Source: NORP309 sp964564165 (GTDB taxonomy: Bacteria; Pseudomonadota; Gammaproteobacteria; Xanthomonadales; Marinicellaceae). Taken from it: a stretch of 30,050 nt of DNA. Under the pieces are notes generated by a model. It saw only the letters and a program-made list of their open reading frames with translations, had not been told where the DNA came from and searched no databases. The translations under genes and the position numbers were made by a program. Below, in pieces: positions 15,440 to 22,682 of the stretch. Within the stretch, counting starts at the first letter, position 1. Each line of letters starts with the position of its first letter. The stretch spans positions 1 to 30,050 of the forward strand of contig CAZLZZ010000022.1 in assembly GCA_964564165.1 (NCBI GenBank), written 5' to 3'.

Positions 15440-18001
15440 ATGGTCGATGAAACCAACGATATAACTCAAAGTTCAGATATTCAGAAAGTAAATCTTGTTG
15501 ATGAAATGCAAAAATCATACCTTGATTATGCCATGAGCGTAATTGTAGGTAGGGCGTTGCCCGATGTGCGAGATGGTTTAAAACCTGTTCATCGCCGTGT
15601 CTTGTTTGCCATGAGCGAATTGGGCAATGATTGGAACAAGGCTTATAAAAAATCAGCGCGTATTGTTGGTGATGTCATCGGTAAATACCATCCACATGGT
15701 GATACAGCGGTTTATGACACCATAGTACGGATGGCGCAACCCTTTTCATTGCGTTATATGTTGGTTGATGGTCAAGGTAACTTCGGTTCGGTAGATGGAG
15801 ATTCAGCTGCAGCCATGCGTTACACGGAAATCCGCATGTCTAAAATTGCCCACCAGCTATTGGCGGATATTGATAAAGAGACCGTTGACTTTAGAGCCAA
15901 TTATGATGAGTCGGAACATGAACCCGTTGTGCTGCCCTCAAGGGTTCCTGCATTATTGGTCAATGGTTCATCAGGAATTGCTGTTGGGATGGCGACCAAT
16001 ATACCACCGCATAATTTAACCGAGGTAATCAATGCGGTTATTGCGATGTCTTTTAATCAAGAAATTACCCTTGATGAATTGATGGAGTACTTACCGGGCC
16101 CTGATTTCCCAACTGCTGCGATTATTAATGGCTCAAAAGGCATACGCGAAGCTTATGAAACGGGCAAAGGCAAGATTTATATGCGCGCCAAAACGCATAT
16201 TGAAATTGATGACAGTACTGGCAAACAAACGATTATCGTTGATGAACTCCCGTATCAAGTTAATAAAGCCAGGCTGATTGAAAAAATTGCCGAACTGCTG
16301 AAGATTAAACGCATTGAAGGCATTACTGCATTGCGCGATGAATCCGATAAGGACGGTATGCGTGTCGTGATTGAAATGCGCCGTGGTGAAGTAGCCGAAG
16401 TGATGCTGAATCAATTGTTCAAATTAACCCAATTGCAAACCGTATTTGGCATGAATATGGTGGCACTGGTTGACGGACAGCCAGAATTATTGACCTTGCG
16501 TCAGATTATTAATTGTTTCTTAAAGCACAGACGGGAAGTAATTGTTCGCCGTACCTTGTTCTTATTGAAAAAAGCACGCGCAAGAGCACATGTATTGGAA
16601 GGATTGGCGATTGCGTTAGCCAATATAGATGAAATTATCGCGTTAATCAAAGCATCAGACAATCCAACAGCTGCCAGAGAAGCGTTGTTGTCCAAAAGAT
16701 GGCAGTCAGAAGCGATTAAATCGATGTTGTCAGGCGATGCAAGTTTGTGCCGCCCTGAAGATTTATCTGATGAATTCGGCATGTTTGATGATGGTTATCA
16801 ATTGTCTCCGATTCAAGCCAAAGCCATTCTAGATTTACAATTACATAGATTAACAGGCTTAGAGCAAGAAAAGCTTACCAATGAATTCAAAGAAATTATT
16901 GGCAAAATTCAAGAATTTATCGAAATTTTAACCAATCCTGATAGATTGCTTGAAGTGGTTCGTGAAGAATTAGAAGAAATCAAAACCAATTTTGGCGATG
17001 CGCGCCGTTCAGTTATTATAGAACATCAAATGCATTTAACCATGGAAGATTTAATCACCGAAGAAGAAGTCGTGGTAACCTTGTCGCATGCGGGTTATGC
17101 CAAGATGCAACAATTAGACGTTTATCAAGCACAAAGACGCGGCGGCAAAGGCAAAACAGCCACCAAGATGAAGGATGAAGATTTTGTCGAACGTCTATGG
17201 GTGACCAATACCCATGATACATTGCTGTGCTTTAGTGATAAAGCGCGTTTATATTGGCTGAAAGTTTATGAATTGCCAATGGCATCACGCACTGCTAAAG
17301 GTAAGCCTTTAGTGAACTTATTGCCACTTGAAAAAGACGAAAGAATTACTGCAATATTACCGATTCGTGATTATGACGAAGATAAATTTATCTTCTTCGC
17401 AACGGCTATGGGCGTGGTTAAAAAATCACCATTACCACTATTCAAAAATGTACGTGCAAGTGGTGTTATCGGTTTAACATTGCTCGAAGGCGATCACCTG
17501 GTTAATGTTGAAATCACCGATGGCAGCAAAGAAGTATTGTTATTCACAACTGGCGGTAAGTGCGTAAGGTTTGATGAATCAGGTATCCGTTCAATGGGCA
17601 GAACAGCCCGTGGAGTCCGTGGCATTAGACTAAAAGAAAGCCAAAAAGTCGTATCAATGTTTGTAGCAGATGAAGGAAATGTGCTGGTCTGTACTGAAAA
17701 TGGATTCGGCAAACAAACCAAACTCGATGAATTTAGATTAATTAAACGCGGTGGACAAGGCGTGATAGCTATTCAATGTTCTGAGCGCAACGGTGGTGTA
17801 GTAGGAGCCTGTCAAGTTTCTGAAAAAGATGAAATTATGCTTATCAGTGATGGCGGAACCTTGGTGCGCACAAAAGTCAGTGGTATTTCTACAGTTGGAC
17901 GAAACACCCAGGGCGTGACATTGATCCGTTTATCCAAGAAAGAAAAACTCGTTAGTCTAGCCAAAATCGCCTACATGGAAGGCGATGATGAAGAAGAGTA
18001 A
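15440..18001 (+). CDS. gyrA: DNA gyrase subunit A
   Basis: GyrA is the cleavage-religation and DNA-wrapping subunit of gyrase. The 853-residue protein has the usual N-terminus (VDEMQKSYLDYAMSVIVGRALPDVRDGLKPVHRR) split by no gap, the catalytic Tyr at residue 128 in AAMRYTEIRM, and the GyrA box QRRGGKG at 565-571. The latter distinguishes it from ParC. The six-bladed C-terminal domain follows and the protein ends in a short acidic tail (GDDEEE). In the quinolone-resistance region the E. coli Ser83 position is Thr (residue 89), and the Asp87 equivalent is kept (D93). It has its own extended -10 promoter and a ribosome binding site in a small hairpin. Confidence 0.98.
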   Translation: MVDETNDITQSSDIQKVNLVDEMQKSYLDYAMSVIVGRALPDVRDGLKPVHRRVLFAMSELGNDWNKAYKKSARIVGDVIGKYHPHGDTAVYDTIVRMAQPFSLRYMLVDGQGNFGSVDGDSAAAMRYTEIRMSKIAHQLLADIDKETVDFRANYDESEHEPVVLPSRVPALLVNGSSGIAVGMATNIPPHNLTEVINAVIAMSFNQEITLDELMEYLPGPDFPTAAIINGSKGIREAYETGKGKIYMRAKTHIEIDDSTGKQTIIVDELPYQVNKARLIEKIAELLKIKRIEGITALRDESDKDGMRVVIEMRRGEVAEVMLNQLFKLTQLQTVFGMNMVALVDGQPELLTLRQIINCFLKHRREVIVRRTLFLLKKARARAHVLEGLAIALANIDEIIALIKASDNPTAAREALLSKRWQSEAIKSMLSGDASLCRPEDLSDEFGMFDDGYQLSPIQAKAILDLQLHRLTGLEQEKLTNEFKEIIGKIQEFIEILTNPDRLLEVVREELEEIKTNFGDARRSVIIEHQMHLTMEDLITEEEVVVTLSHAGYAKMQQLDVYQAQRRGGKGKTATKMKDEDFVERLWVTNTHDTLLCFSDKARLYWLKVYELPMASRTAKGKPLVNLLPLEKDERITAILPIRDYDEDKFIFFATAMGVVKKSPLPLFKNVRASGVIGLTLLEGDHLVNVEITDGSKEVLLFTTGGKCVRFDESGIRSMGRTARGVRGIRLKESQKVVSMFVADEGNVLVCTENGFGKQTKLDEFRLIKRGGQGVIAIQCSERNGGVVGACQVSEKDEIMLISDGGTLVRTKVSGISTVGRNTQGVTLIRLSKKEKLVSLAKIAYMEGDDEEE

Positions 18002-18044
18002 AATCTTATAATTATCAATTGTTAATGGTTAATTATAAATGGAC

Positions 18045-18059
18045 TGTGGTTTTACCACA
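18045..18059 (+). other. Short hairpin after gyrA
   Basis: TGTGG (18045-18049) pairs with CCACA (18055-18059) across TTTTA. No T run follows, so it is at best a weak gyrA terminator; the spacing suggests it belongs to the repeat-rich gap. Confidence 0.3.
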
Positions 18060-18064
18060 AAACC

Positions 18065-18128
18065 GTCATTCTCGTGAAGGCGGGAATCCATGTTGTTAAA
18101 AACTGGATTCCCTTTTCAAGGGAGTGAC
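18065..18128 (+). repeat. Imperfect inverted repeat with ATTCCC/GGGAAT-type arms
   Basis: The left arm 18065-18090 and the right arm 18104-18128 are imperfectly complementary over about 25 bases, around a 13-base spacer. Each arm itself carries an ATTCCC-n7/8-GGGAAT-like core. Such sequences are common dispersed intergenic elements (for example the dRS3 repeats of Neisseria). It is noncoding and directly upstream of another repeat. Confidence 0.7.
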
Positions 18129-18145
18129 AAATAATAATCAAATAA

Positions 18146-18189
18146 CTCTGCGTAACCCTGCGGTTCTCCGCGAACCTCTGTGTTCCTTA
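18146..18189 (+). repeat. Dispersed repeat X before paaJ
   Basis: This 44-base stretch matches 19997-20040 at 38 of 44 positions, in the same orientation. The shared centre is CTGCGGTTCTC. A diverged inverted relative is at 19434-19477. It would be translated if paaJ were given an upstream start, which is why that start is rejected. Confidence 0.8.
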
Positions 18190-18210
18190 GTTCTAAATTC
18201 GGGGGACAAA

Positions 18211-19428
18211 ATGGCACAATTAAAAACAGCCTACATCTGCGACGGCATCCGCACAGCAATCGGTCGTTTTGGCGGTACGCTCGCCACAATTCGCCCAGAT
18301 GACATGCTCGCTCATGTTATCAAAGAACTAATCGGAAGAAATCCAGAGCTAAACCCAGATAAAATTGAAGATGTCATAGCAGGCTGTGCCAATCAAGCCG
18401 GTGAAGACAACCGCAATATTGCTCGTATGTCTGCTTTATTGGCTGGTTTACCCAGCAATGTTCCTGGCGTAACAATTAATCGATTGTGTGCATCCGGATT
18501 AGATGCGGTTGCCATGGCAGCACGCAATATTGCCACAGATGAAGCCGATTTAATTATCGCTGGTGGTGTAGAATCTATGTCACGCGCACCTTTTGTAATG
18601 CCCAAAGCTCAAGCTGCATATTCACGTCACGCTGAAATATATGATACTACCATCGGCTGGCGATTTGTCAATAAACGATTAAAATCTCAATACGGCATAG
18701 ACTCTATGCCTGAAACAGCAGAAAATGTCGCCCAACAATTCAACATCAGCCGTCAAGACCAAGATTTGTTCGCCTTTAACAGCCAAAATAAAACCGCCAT
18801 TGCCCAAGACAGTGGTATCATTGACGAAGAAATTGTCCCCGTTGCAATACCTCAAACAAAAGCCGAGCCCTTAATTTTTGATAAAGACGAACACCCAAGA
18901 CAAACACCCTTAGAAAAACTTAGTACCTTGCGAACACCCTTCAAAAAAGAAGGCGGAACCGTAACAGCAGCCAATGCATCAGGGGTTAATGACGGCGCTT
19001 GTGCCTTAATTATCGCGTCAGAAAGCGCGATAAAAACACACAGTTTAACGCCCATAGCCAAAATCATAGGAACAGTGGCCGTTGGTGTAGAACCAAAAAT
19101 CATGGGCATAGGACCTGCACCAGCCACGAAAAAGTTATTAACCAAATATGGATTGTCCATAGATGACATAGACGTTATTGAACTCAACGAAGCCTTCGCT
19201 TCGCAATCTTTGGCGGTATTAAGAGAATTAGGAATAGCCGATGATGATAAACGTGTAAATCCCAATGGTGGCGCAATCTCACTGGGCCATCCACTGGGCA
19301 TGAGCGGTGCAAGACTGGCACTAACAGCCGCCAAACAACTGCAACGAACTGGTGGTAAATATGCCATTTGTACATTATGTATAGGCGTAGGGCAGGGCAT
19401 GGCGATGCTTATTGAAAGTTGTGAATAA
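18211..19428 (+). CDS. paaJ: 3-oxoadipyl-CoA / 3-oxo-5,6-dehydrosuberyl-CoA thiolase
   Basis: PaaJ performs the thiolytic steps at the end of phenylacetate degradation, releasing acetyl-CoA and finally succinyl-CoA. The 405-residue thiolase has the nucleophile C93 in NRLCASGLDAV, GGVESMSRAPFVM, NASGVNDGA, NEAFASQSLAVLREL, H360 in GGAISLGHPLGMSGAR and the second Cys (C390) in CTLCIGVGQG. Its close relative PcaF (beta-ketoadipate pathway) cannot be excluded on sequence alone; the paaABCDE genes just downstream favour PaaJ. Start ATG 18211 has a strong GGGGGA site at 18201-18206. A frame extending to 18124 only translates repeat sequence. A small unrelated gene separates it from paaA. Confidence 0.92.
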   Translation: MAQLKTAYICDGIRTAIGRFGGTLATIRPDDMLAHVIKELIGRNPELNPDKIEDVIAGCANQAGEDNRNIARMSALLAGLPSNVPGVTINRLCASGLDAVAMAARNIATDEADLIIAGGVESMSRAPFVMPKAQAAYSRHAEIYDTTIGWRFVNKRLKSQYGIDSMPETAENVAQQFNISRQDQDLFAFNSQNKTAIAQDSGIIDEEIVPVAIPQTKAEPLIFDKDEHPRQTPLEKLSTLRTPFKKEGGTVTAANASGVNDGACALIIASESAIKTHSLTPIAKIIGTVAVGVEPKIMGIGPAPATKKLLTKYGLSIDDIDVIELNEAFASQSLAVLRELGIADDDKRVNPNGGAISLGHPLGMSGARLALTAAKQLQRTGGKYAICTLCIGVGQGMAMLIESCE

Positions 19429-19433
19429 ATTAT

Positions 19434-19477
19434 TTAGTAACACAAAGCGCGCAAAGAAGGCGCAAAGGAACGCAAAG
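19434..19477 (-). repeat. Diverged inverted relative of repeat X/Y
   Basis: A purine-rich stretch built from GCAAAG units starts six bases after the paaJ stop. Read as the reverse complement it aligns with the repeats at 18146 and 19997, mostly with G/A transitions and one indel. CGCAAAG-type repeats occur in the intergenic DNA of many bacteria. Confidence 0.55.
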
Positions 19478-19483
19478 AAATAA

Positions 19484-19936
19484 ATGTATAGTAATGGGTT
19501 GCAACTAATAATTGATTCAATTTCTTGGAATAAACTCGCGGATGCTTATGGGGTTGCTAACAAAGCACCTCAAGGATTTACCGATTTATTTAGTGATGAT
19601 CAAGACATCAGAGAAGATGCAGTATATGAGTTTCTTCTTAGTTCGGCATTGCATCAATATACTACTTATTCTTGTACTCCTTATGTAGTAAAGTGTGTTA
19701 TCTATATTATTAAAAATGAAGATATAGAAAATCTTTATATTATTAGTTATCCATTGATTCGAGAACTATTTCTGTTTATTCAAGGATGCTCTCATAGTGC
19801 TCTAACAAATGTTGAATTAAGGAATGAAATAGTAAAAGGTAAATTAATTTATCAGAAGTACAAAAGCCACCATGATGCATTAACTTCAAATTACGCAAGT
19901 AACTTATTTGATTTCTCGAATACCCATCAAAAATAA
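19484..19936 (+). CDS. Small HEAT-like protein of immunity-protein type, function unknown
   Basis: A 150-residue soluble protein with no signal peptide. Its N-terminal half has the pattern W-x2-L-x2-A-YG-x-A-x3-P, then LFSDDQDIREDAVYEFLLSS, then HQYTTYSCTPYVVKCVI. I recognise this as the layout of a HEAT-repeat-like family (helix, SDD-x-R-x-x-A helix, HQ-x-T-x-Y-x-T, helix) found as orphan or contact-system-immunity-like proteins in many bacteria. The function here is unknown and no toxin gene lies next to it. It interrupts paaJ-paaA and is bracketed by dispersed repeats (19434-19477 and 19997-20040), which suggests acquisition. ATG 19484 has only a weak AAAGAA-like binding site. Confidence 0.75.
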   Translation: MYSNGLQLIIDSISWNKLADAYGVANKAPQGFTDLFSDDQDIREDAVYEFLLSSALHQYTTYSCTPYVVKCVIYIIKNEDIENLYIISYPLIRELFLFIQGCSHSALTNVELRNEIVKGKLIYQKYKSHHDALTSNYASNLFDFSNTHQK

Positions 19937-19960
19937 ATTATATAAACATTGATAACCATC

Positions 19961-19989
19961 AAGTCAATAAATTATAATTGCTGTATAAT
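19961..19989 (+). promoter_or_regulatory. Putative paaA promoter
   Basis: TATAAT at 19984-19989 is a consensus -10; AAGTCA (19961-19966), 17 bases upstream, is a weak -35. The transcript would carry repeat Y (19997-20040) in its ~70-base leader. No regulator gene of the PaaX or PaaR type is visible nearby. Confidence 0.4.
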
Positions 19990-19996
19990 AAAAAAC

Positions 19997-20040
19997 CTCT
20001 GTGTAGCTCTGCGGTTCTCTGTGAACCTCTGTGTTACTTA
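19997..20040 (+). repeat. Dispersed repeat Y before paaA
   Basis: 44 bases matching repeat X (18146-18189) at 38 positions in direct orientation. It ends 26 bases before the paaA start. Together X and Y frame the paaJ plus orphan-gene segment. Confidence 0.8.
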
Positions 20041-20066
20041 TCCTTAAAATAATCACTGGGGAAACT

Positions 20067-21053
20067 ATGTACTCACAAGGCCTAAAAGACTCAAAAGCAG
20101 GCGATGATTCGCAAGAATTGCTTGATGCATTTCAGGTGCGAATAGATAACGAAGAAAAAATTGAACCACGTGATTGGATGCCACAGGCGTATAGAAAGAC
20201 ACTGATTCGTCAGATTTCTCAACATGCCCATTCTGAAATTGTGGGTCAACTACCCGAGGCCAATTGGGTAACACGTGCCCCAACAATAAAACGTAAATTG
20301 ATTTTATTGGCAAAGATACAAGATGAAGCAGGACATGGTTTGTACTTGTATTCGGCTGCCGAAACATTGGGTGAATCCTACCAAAAGATGAATCAAGATT
20401 TACTATCTGGCAAGGCTAAATATTCTAGTATTTTTAATTATCCAACCCTAAACTGGGCAGATGCTGGGGCTGTGGGTTGGTTGGTCGATGGTGCGGCGAT
20501 TATGAATCAAGTGGCATTGTGCCGGACTTCTTATGGACCATATTCAAGAGCGATGGTACGTGTTTGTAAGGAAGAGAGTTTTCACCAACGCCAAGGTTAT
20601 GATATTATGATTAAAATGGCGAAAGGCTCGCCTGAGCAAAAGGCCATGGCACAAGATGCATTGAATCGCACTTGGTGGCCATCATTGATGATGTTTGGTC
20701 CCAGTGATAAAGACTCTAAACATTCTGACCAGTCTATGAAGTGGAAGATTAAACGTTTTAGTAACGATGATTTAAGACAAAAATTCATTGACGCAACCGT
20801 CCCACAAGCTGAATATTTGGGATTAACATTTCCTGATAAGAATCTGAAATATAACGATAAAACAGGTCACTATGATTTTAGTGAAATCAAATGGGATGAA
20901 TTGTTTGATGTAATAAAAGGCAATGGACCATGCAATCAACAACGCATGGATGCGCGCAATAAAGCCTACGATGATGGTGCTTGGGTACGAGAAGCAGCGG
21001 CGGCTTACGCAAAAAAACAAGATAACATTAAACATGACAAAGAGGTGGCATAA
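20067..21053 (+). CDS. paaA: 1,2-phenylacetyl-CoA epoxidase catalytic subunit PaaA
   Basis: PaaA is the diiron oxygenase subunit of the PaaABCE complex, which uses O2 and NADPH to make ring-1,2-epoxyphenylacetyl-CoA. The 328-residue protein shows the carboxylate/histidine iron ligands in helices QHAHSEIVGQLPEANW, KIQDEAGHGLYLYSAAE and CKEESFHQRQGYD, and the C-terminal CNQQRMDARNKAYDDGAWVREA. ATG 20067 follows GGGGA at 20058-20062; the frame continues up to 20031 but the added residues come from repeat sequence. The stop overlaps paaB by one base (TAATG), so subunits are likely made stoichiometrically. Confidence 0.96.
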   Translation: MYSQGLKDSKAGDDSQELLDAFQVRIDNEEKIEPRDWMPQAYRKTLIRQISQHAHSEIVGQLPEANWVTRAPTIKRKLILLAKIQDEAGHGLYLYSAAETLGESYQKMNQDLLSGKAKYSSIFNYPTLNWADAGAVGWLVDGAAIMNQVALCRTSYGPYSRAMVRVCKEESFHQRQGYDIMIKMAKGSPEQKAMAQDALNRTWWPSLMMFGPSDKDSKHSDQSMKWKIKRFSNDDLRQKFIDATVPQAEYLGLTFPDKNLKYNDKTGHYDFSEIKWDELFDVIKGNGPCNQQRMDARNKAYDDGAWVREAAAAYAKKQDNIKHDKEVA

Positions 21054-21325
21054 TGAAATTGTATGAAGTGTTTTTAAGAGCAAAAGCAGGTCTAAGCCAC
21101 AAACATGTGGGGTCAGTTCATGCCACAGATGCACAAATGGCGATGCAAAATGCCAGAGATTTATACACCCGACGAGAAGAAGGGGTCAGTATATGGGTAG
21201 TTGACTCAACTCAAATAATTTCATCCAACCCTATCGACAAAGCCGCTTATTTTGAACCAGCTGTCGATAAAATCTATCGCCATCCCAGTTTTTATCCCTT
21301 TGACAAAGAGGTTAAAAATATCTGA
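21053..21325 (+). CDS. paaB: Phenylacetyl-CoA epoxidase subunit PaaB
   Basis: PaaB is the small subunit of ~90-95 residues that bridges PaaAC heterodimers in the epoxidase. The 90-residue product has the family pattern YEVFLRAKAGLSHKHVGSVH, A-x-x-A-x-x-NARDLYTRREEG-x-SIWVV, and ends around KIYRHPSFYPF. One-base overlaps with both paaA (TAATG) and paaC (TGATG) show tight translational coupling. No cofactor-binding residues are expected. Confidence 0.95.
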   Translation: MKLYEVFLRAKAGLSHKHVGSVHATDAQMAMQNARDLYTRREEGVSIWVVDSTQIISSNPIDKAAYFEPAVDKIYRHPSFYPFDKEVKNI

Positions 21326-22074
21326 TGACAATCGCCTATAACTATGTACAAAACCTTGCCGACAATACCCTGATTTTAGGGCAAAGATTGTCTGAATGGT
21401 GTGGGATGGGTCCCTTTTTAGAAGAAGACTTGGCTTTAACCAATACCGCATTAGATATTATTGGTCAGGCAAAAATGCTTATGGAACTAGCAGCAGAAAT
21501 CAAAGGAACCGACTATTCTGCTGATGATTTAGCATTTATGCGTGATCAGCATGAATTTAAAAATGTTATATTGGTAGAGCAACCCAATGGAGACTATTCA
21601 CAAACTATGCTGCGTCAGTATTTTATGGATGTTTATCATGTGCATTTATATCAAATTTTATCTGGCAGCAAGCATAAACAATTAGCAGGAATTGCTGAAA
21701 AATCATTAAAAGAAGTGACCTATCATTTAGAGAGAAGTCAGTTATGGATGCAAAGAATGGCACACGGCACGCAAGAAAGTTTCAGTCGTTTACAAGCCTC
21801 GCTTAATAAACTTTGGCATTATCACCACGAACTATTTGAAGAAAGCGATGAACTAAACGAATTAGTCAAGCAAGGCATAGCCGCAAATCCAAATGAGCTG
21901 AAGCAAAAATGGCAAAATGATGTTAATGCACTGCTCGCATCAACACCATTAGAAGTTCCACAAATAGGTTGGAAAGCCACAGGTGGAAGAGTAGGGCATC
22001 ACAGTGAATATTTGGGCAAAATGTTATGCGAAATGCAGTTTTTACAACGCGCTTATCCGGGTTGTGAGTGGTAA
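21325..22074 (+). CDS. paaC: Phenylacetyl-CoA epoxidase structural subunit PaaC
   Basis: PaaC is a ferritin-like partner of PaaA that lacks a working metal centre and stabilises the complex. The 249-residue product is of normal length and contains LADNTLILGQRLSEWCG, GPFLEEDLALTNTALDIIGQA, the EQPNGDYSQTMLRQYFMD segment, EVTYHLERSQLWMQRMAHGT and, near the end, TGGRVGHHSEYLGKMLCEMQ. Its ATG overlaps the paaB stop by one base. paaD follows after 27 bases. Confidence 0.95.
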   Translation: MTIAYNYVQNLADNTLILGQRLSEWCGMGPFLEEDLALTNTALDIIGQAKMLMELAAEIKGTDYSADDLAFMRDQHEFKNVILVEQPNGDYSQTMLRQYFMDVYHVHLYQILSGSKHKQLAGIAEKSLKEVTYHLERSQLWMQRMAHGTQESFSRLQASLNKLWHYHHELFEESDELNELVKQGIAANPNELKQKWQNDVNALLASTPLEVPQIGWKATGGRVGHHSEYLGKMLCEMQFLQRAYPGCEW

Positions 22075-22101
22075 CGCGAAGGAAGCCCCGCACTAATAAT
22101 A

Positions 22102-22563
22102 ATGTTAAACAAAGTTAAACAAATATTAGCCCAAGTAACCGACCCAGAAATACCTGCGTTGTCTTTATTTGATTTAGGTGTAATAAGAAATATTGAAGTT
22201 GATGATAAACAAATAATAGTAACCATTACACCTACATATTCAGGCTGTCCTGCAATGCAAGTGATGGAACAGGACATTATTGAAGTATTGTCAAACGAAG
22301 GTGGCAAGGTGGGTTTGCCCACCAAAATAAAAGTAAAATCACAATTGTCACCAGCTTGGACTACGGACTGGATAACTGAAAAAGGCAAAAAAGATTTGTT
22401 CGACTATGGCATAATGCCACCGAGTAGAAAGGGTGAAATTATTTGCCCGCAATGCAAGAGAAATGATGTTGAGTTGTTGAGCCAATTTGGATCAACTGCT
22501 TGTAAGGCGCTATATAGATGCAAGGATTGTTTAGAGCCATTTGATTATTTCAAATGCCATTGA
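22102..22563 (+). CDS. paaD: PaaD, DUF59-type iron-sulfur maturation protein
   Basis: PaaD is required for the phenylacetate epoxidase and is thought to help assemble the Fe-S cluster of PaaE. The 153-residue protein has an N-terminal DUF59/MIP18-like domain (VTDPEIPALSLFDLGVIRNI, then TPTYSGCPAM with the conserved Cys). Its C-terminal zinc-ribbon-like part has CPQC and CKDC pairs and ends FKCH. ATG 22102 is the only possible start after the in-frame stop at 22072; the purine-rich GAAGGAAG at 22078-22085 is 16 bases upstream, farther than usual. Repeat sequence separates paaD from paaE. Confidence 0.93.
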   Translation: MLNKVKQILAQVTDPEIPALSLFDLGVIRNIEVDDKQIIVTITPTYSGCPAMQVMEQDIIEVLSNEGGKVGLPTKIKVKSQLSPAWTTDWITEKGKKDLFDYGIMPPSRKGEIICPQCKRNDVELLSQFGSTACKALYRCKDCLEPFDYFKCH

Positions 22564-22624
22564 AAAATAAAAAACATGTAGGGTGTAGCCCCGTGTATCC
22601 GCCCGTTTGTCAAATTAAATACTA

Positions 22625-22645
22625 TATTCTCGGACAAGCTCCTAG
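22625..22645 (+). repeat. Solo terminal repeat of the CTAG-associated MITE
   Basis: TATTCTCGGACAAGCTC (22625-22641) followed by CTAG (22642-22645) is the right end of the element at 23910-24067 with its target-type flank, but no body or left end is attached. It sits in the 119-base gap between paaD and paaE. A GTAGGG-type repeat-like stretch (about 22579-22606) lies just upstream. Confidence 0.75.
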
Positions 22646-22682
22646 AAAACGGGAGTATTAACCAATAAAATAGTTAATTATT

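Noticed and set aside
18124..18210. Longer N-terminus for the thiolase starting at 18124
   Set aside because: The extra residues translate repeat X; the start at 18211 has a strong GGGGGA site and gives the family N-terminus.
18852..19400. 182-codon minus-strand frame opposite paaJ
   Set aside because: Shadow frame of a clear thiolase gene; no ribosome binding site or recognisable motif.
20031..20066. Longer N-terminus for PaaA
   Set aside because: The extension begins in repeat Y; ATG 20067 has a good ribosome binding site and the expected start.
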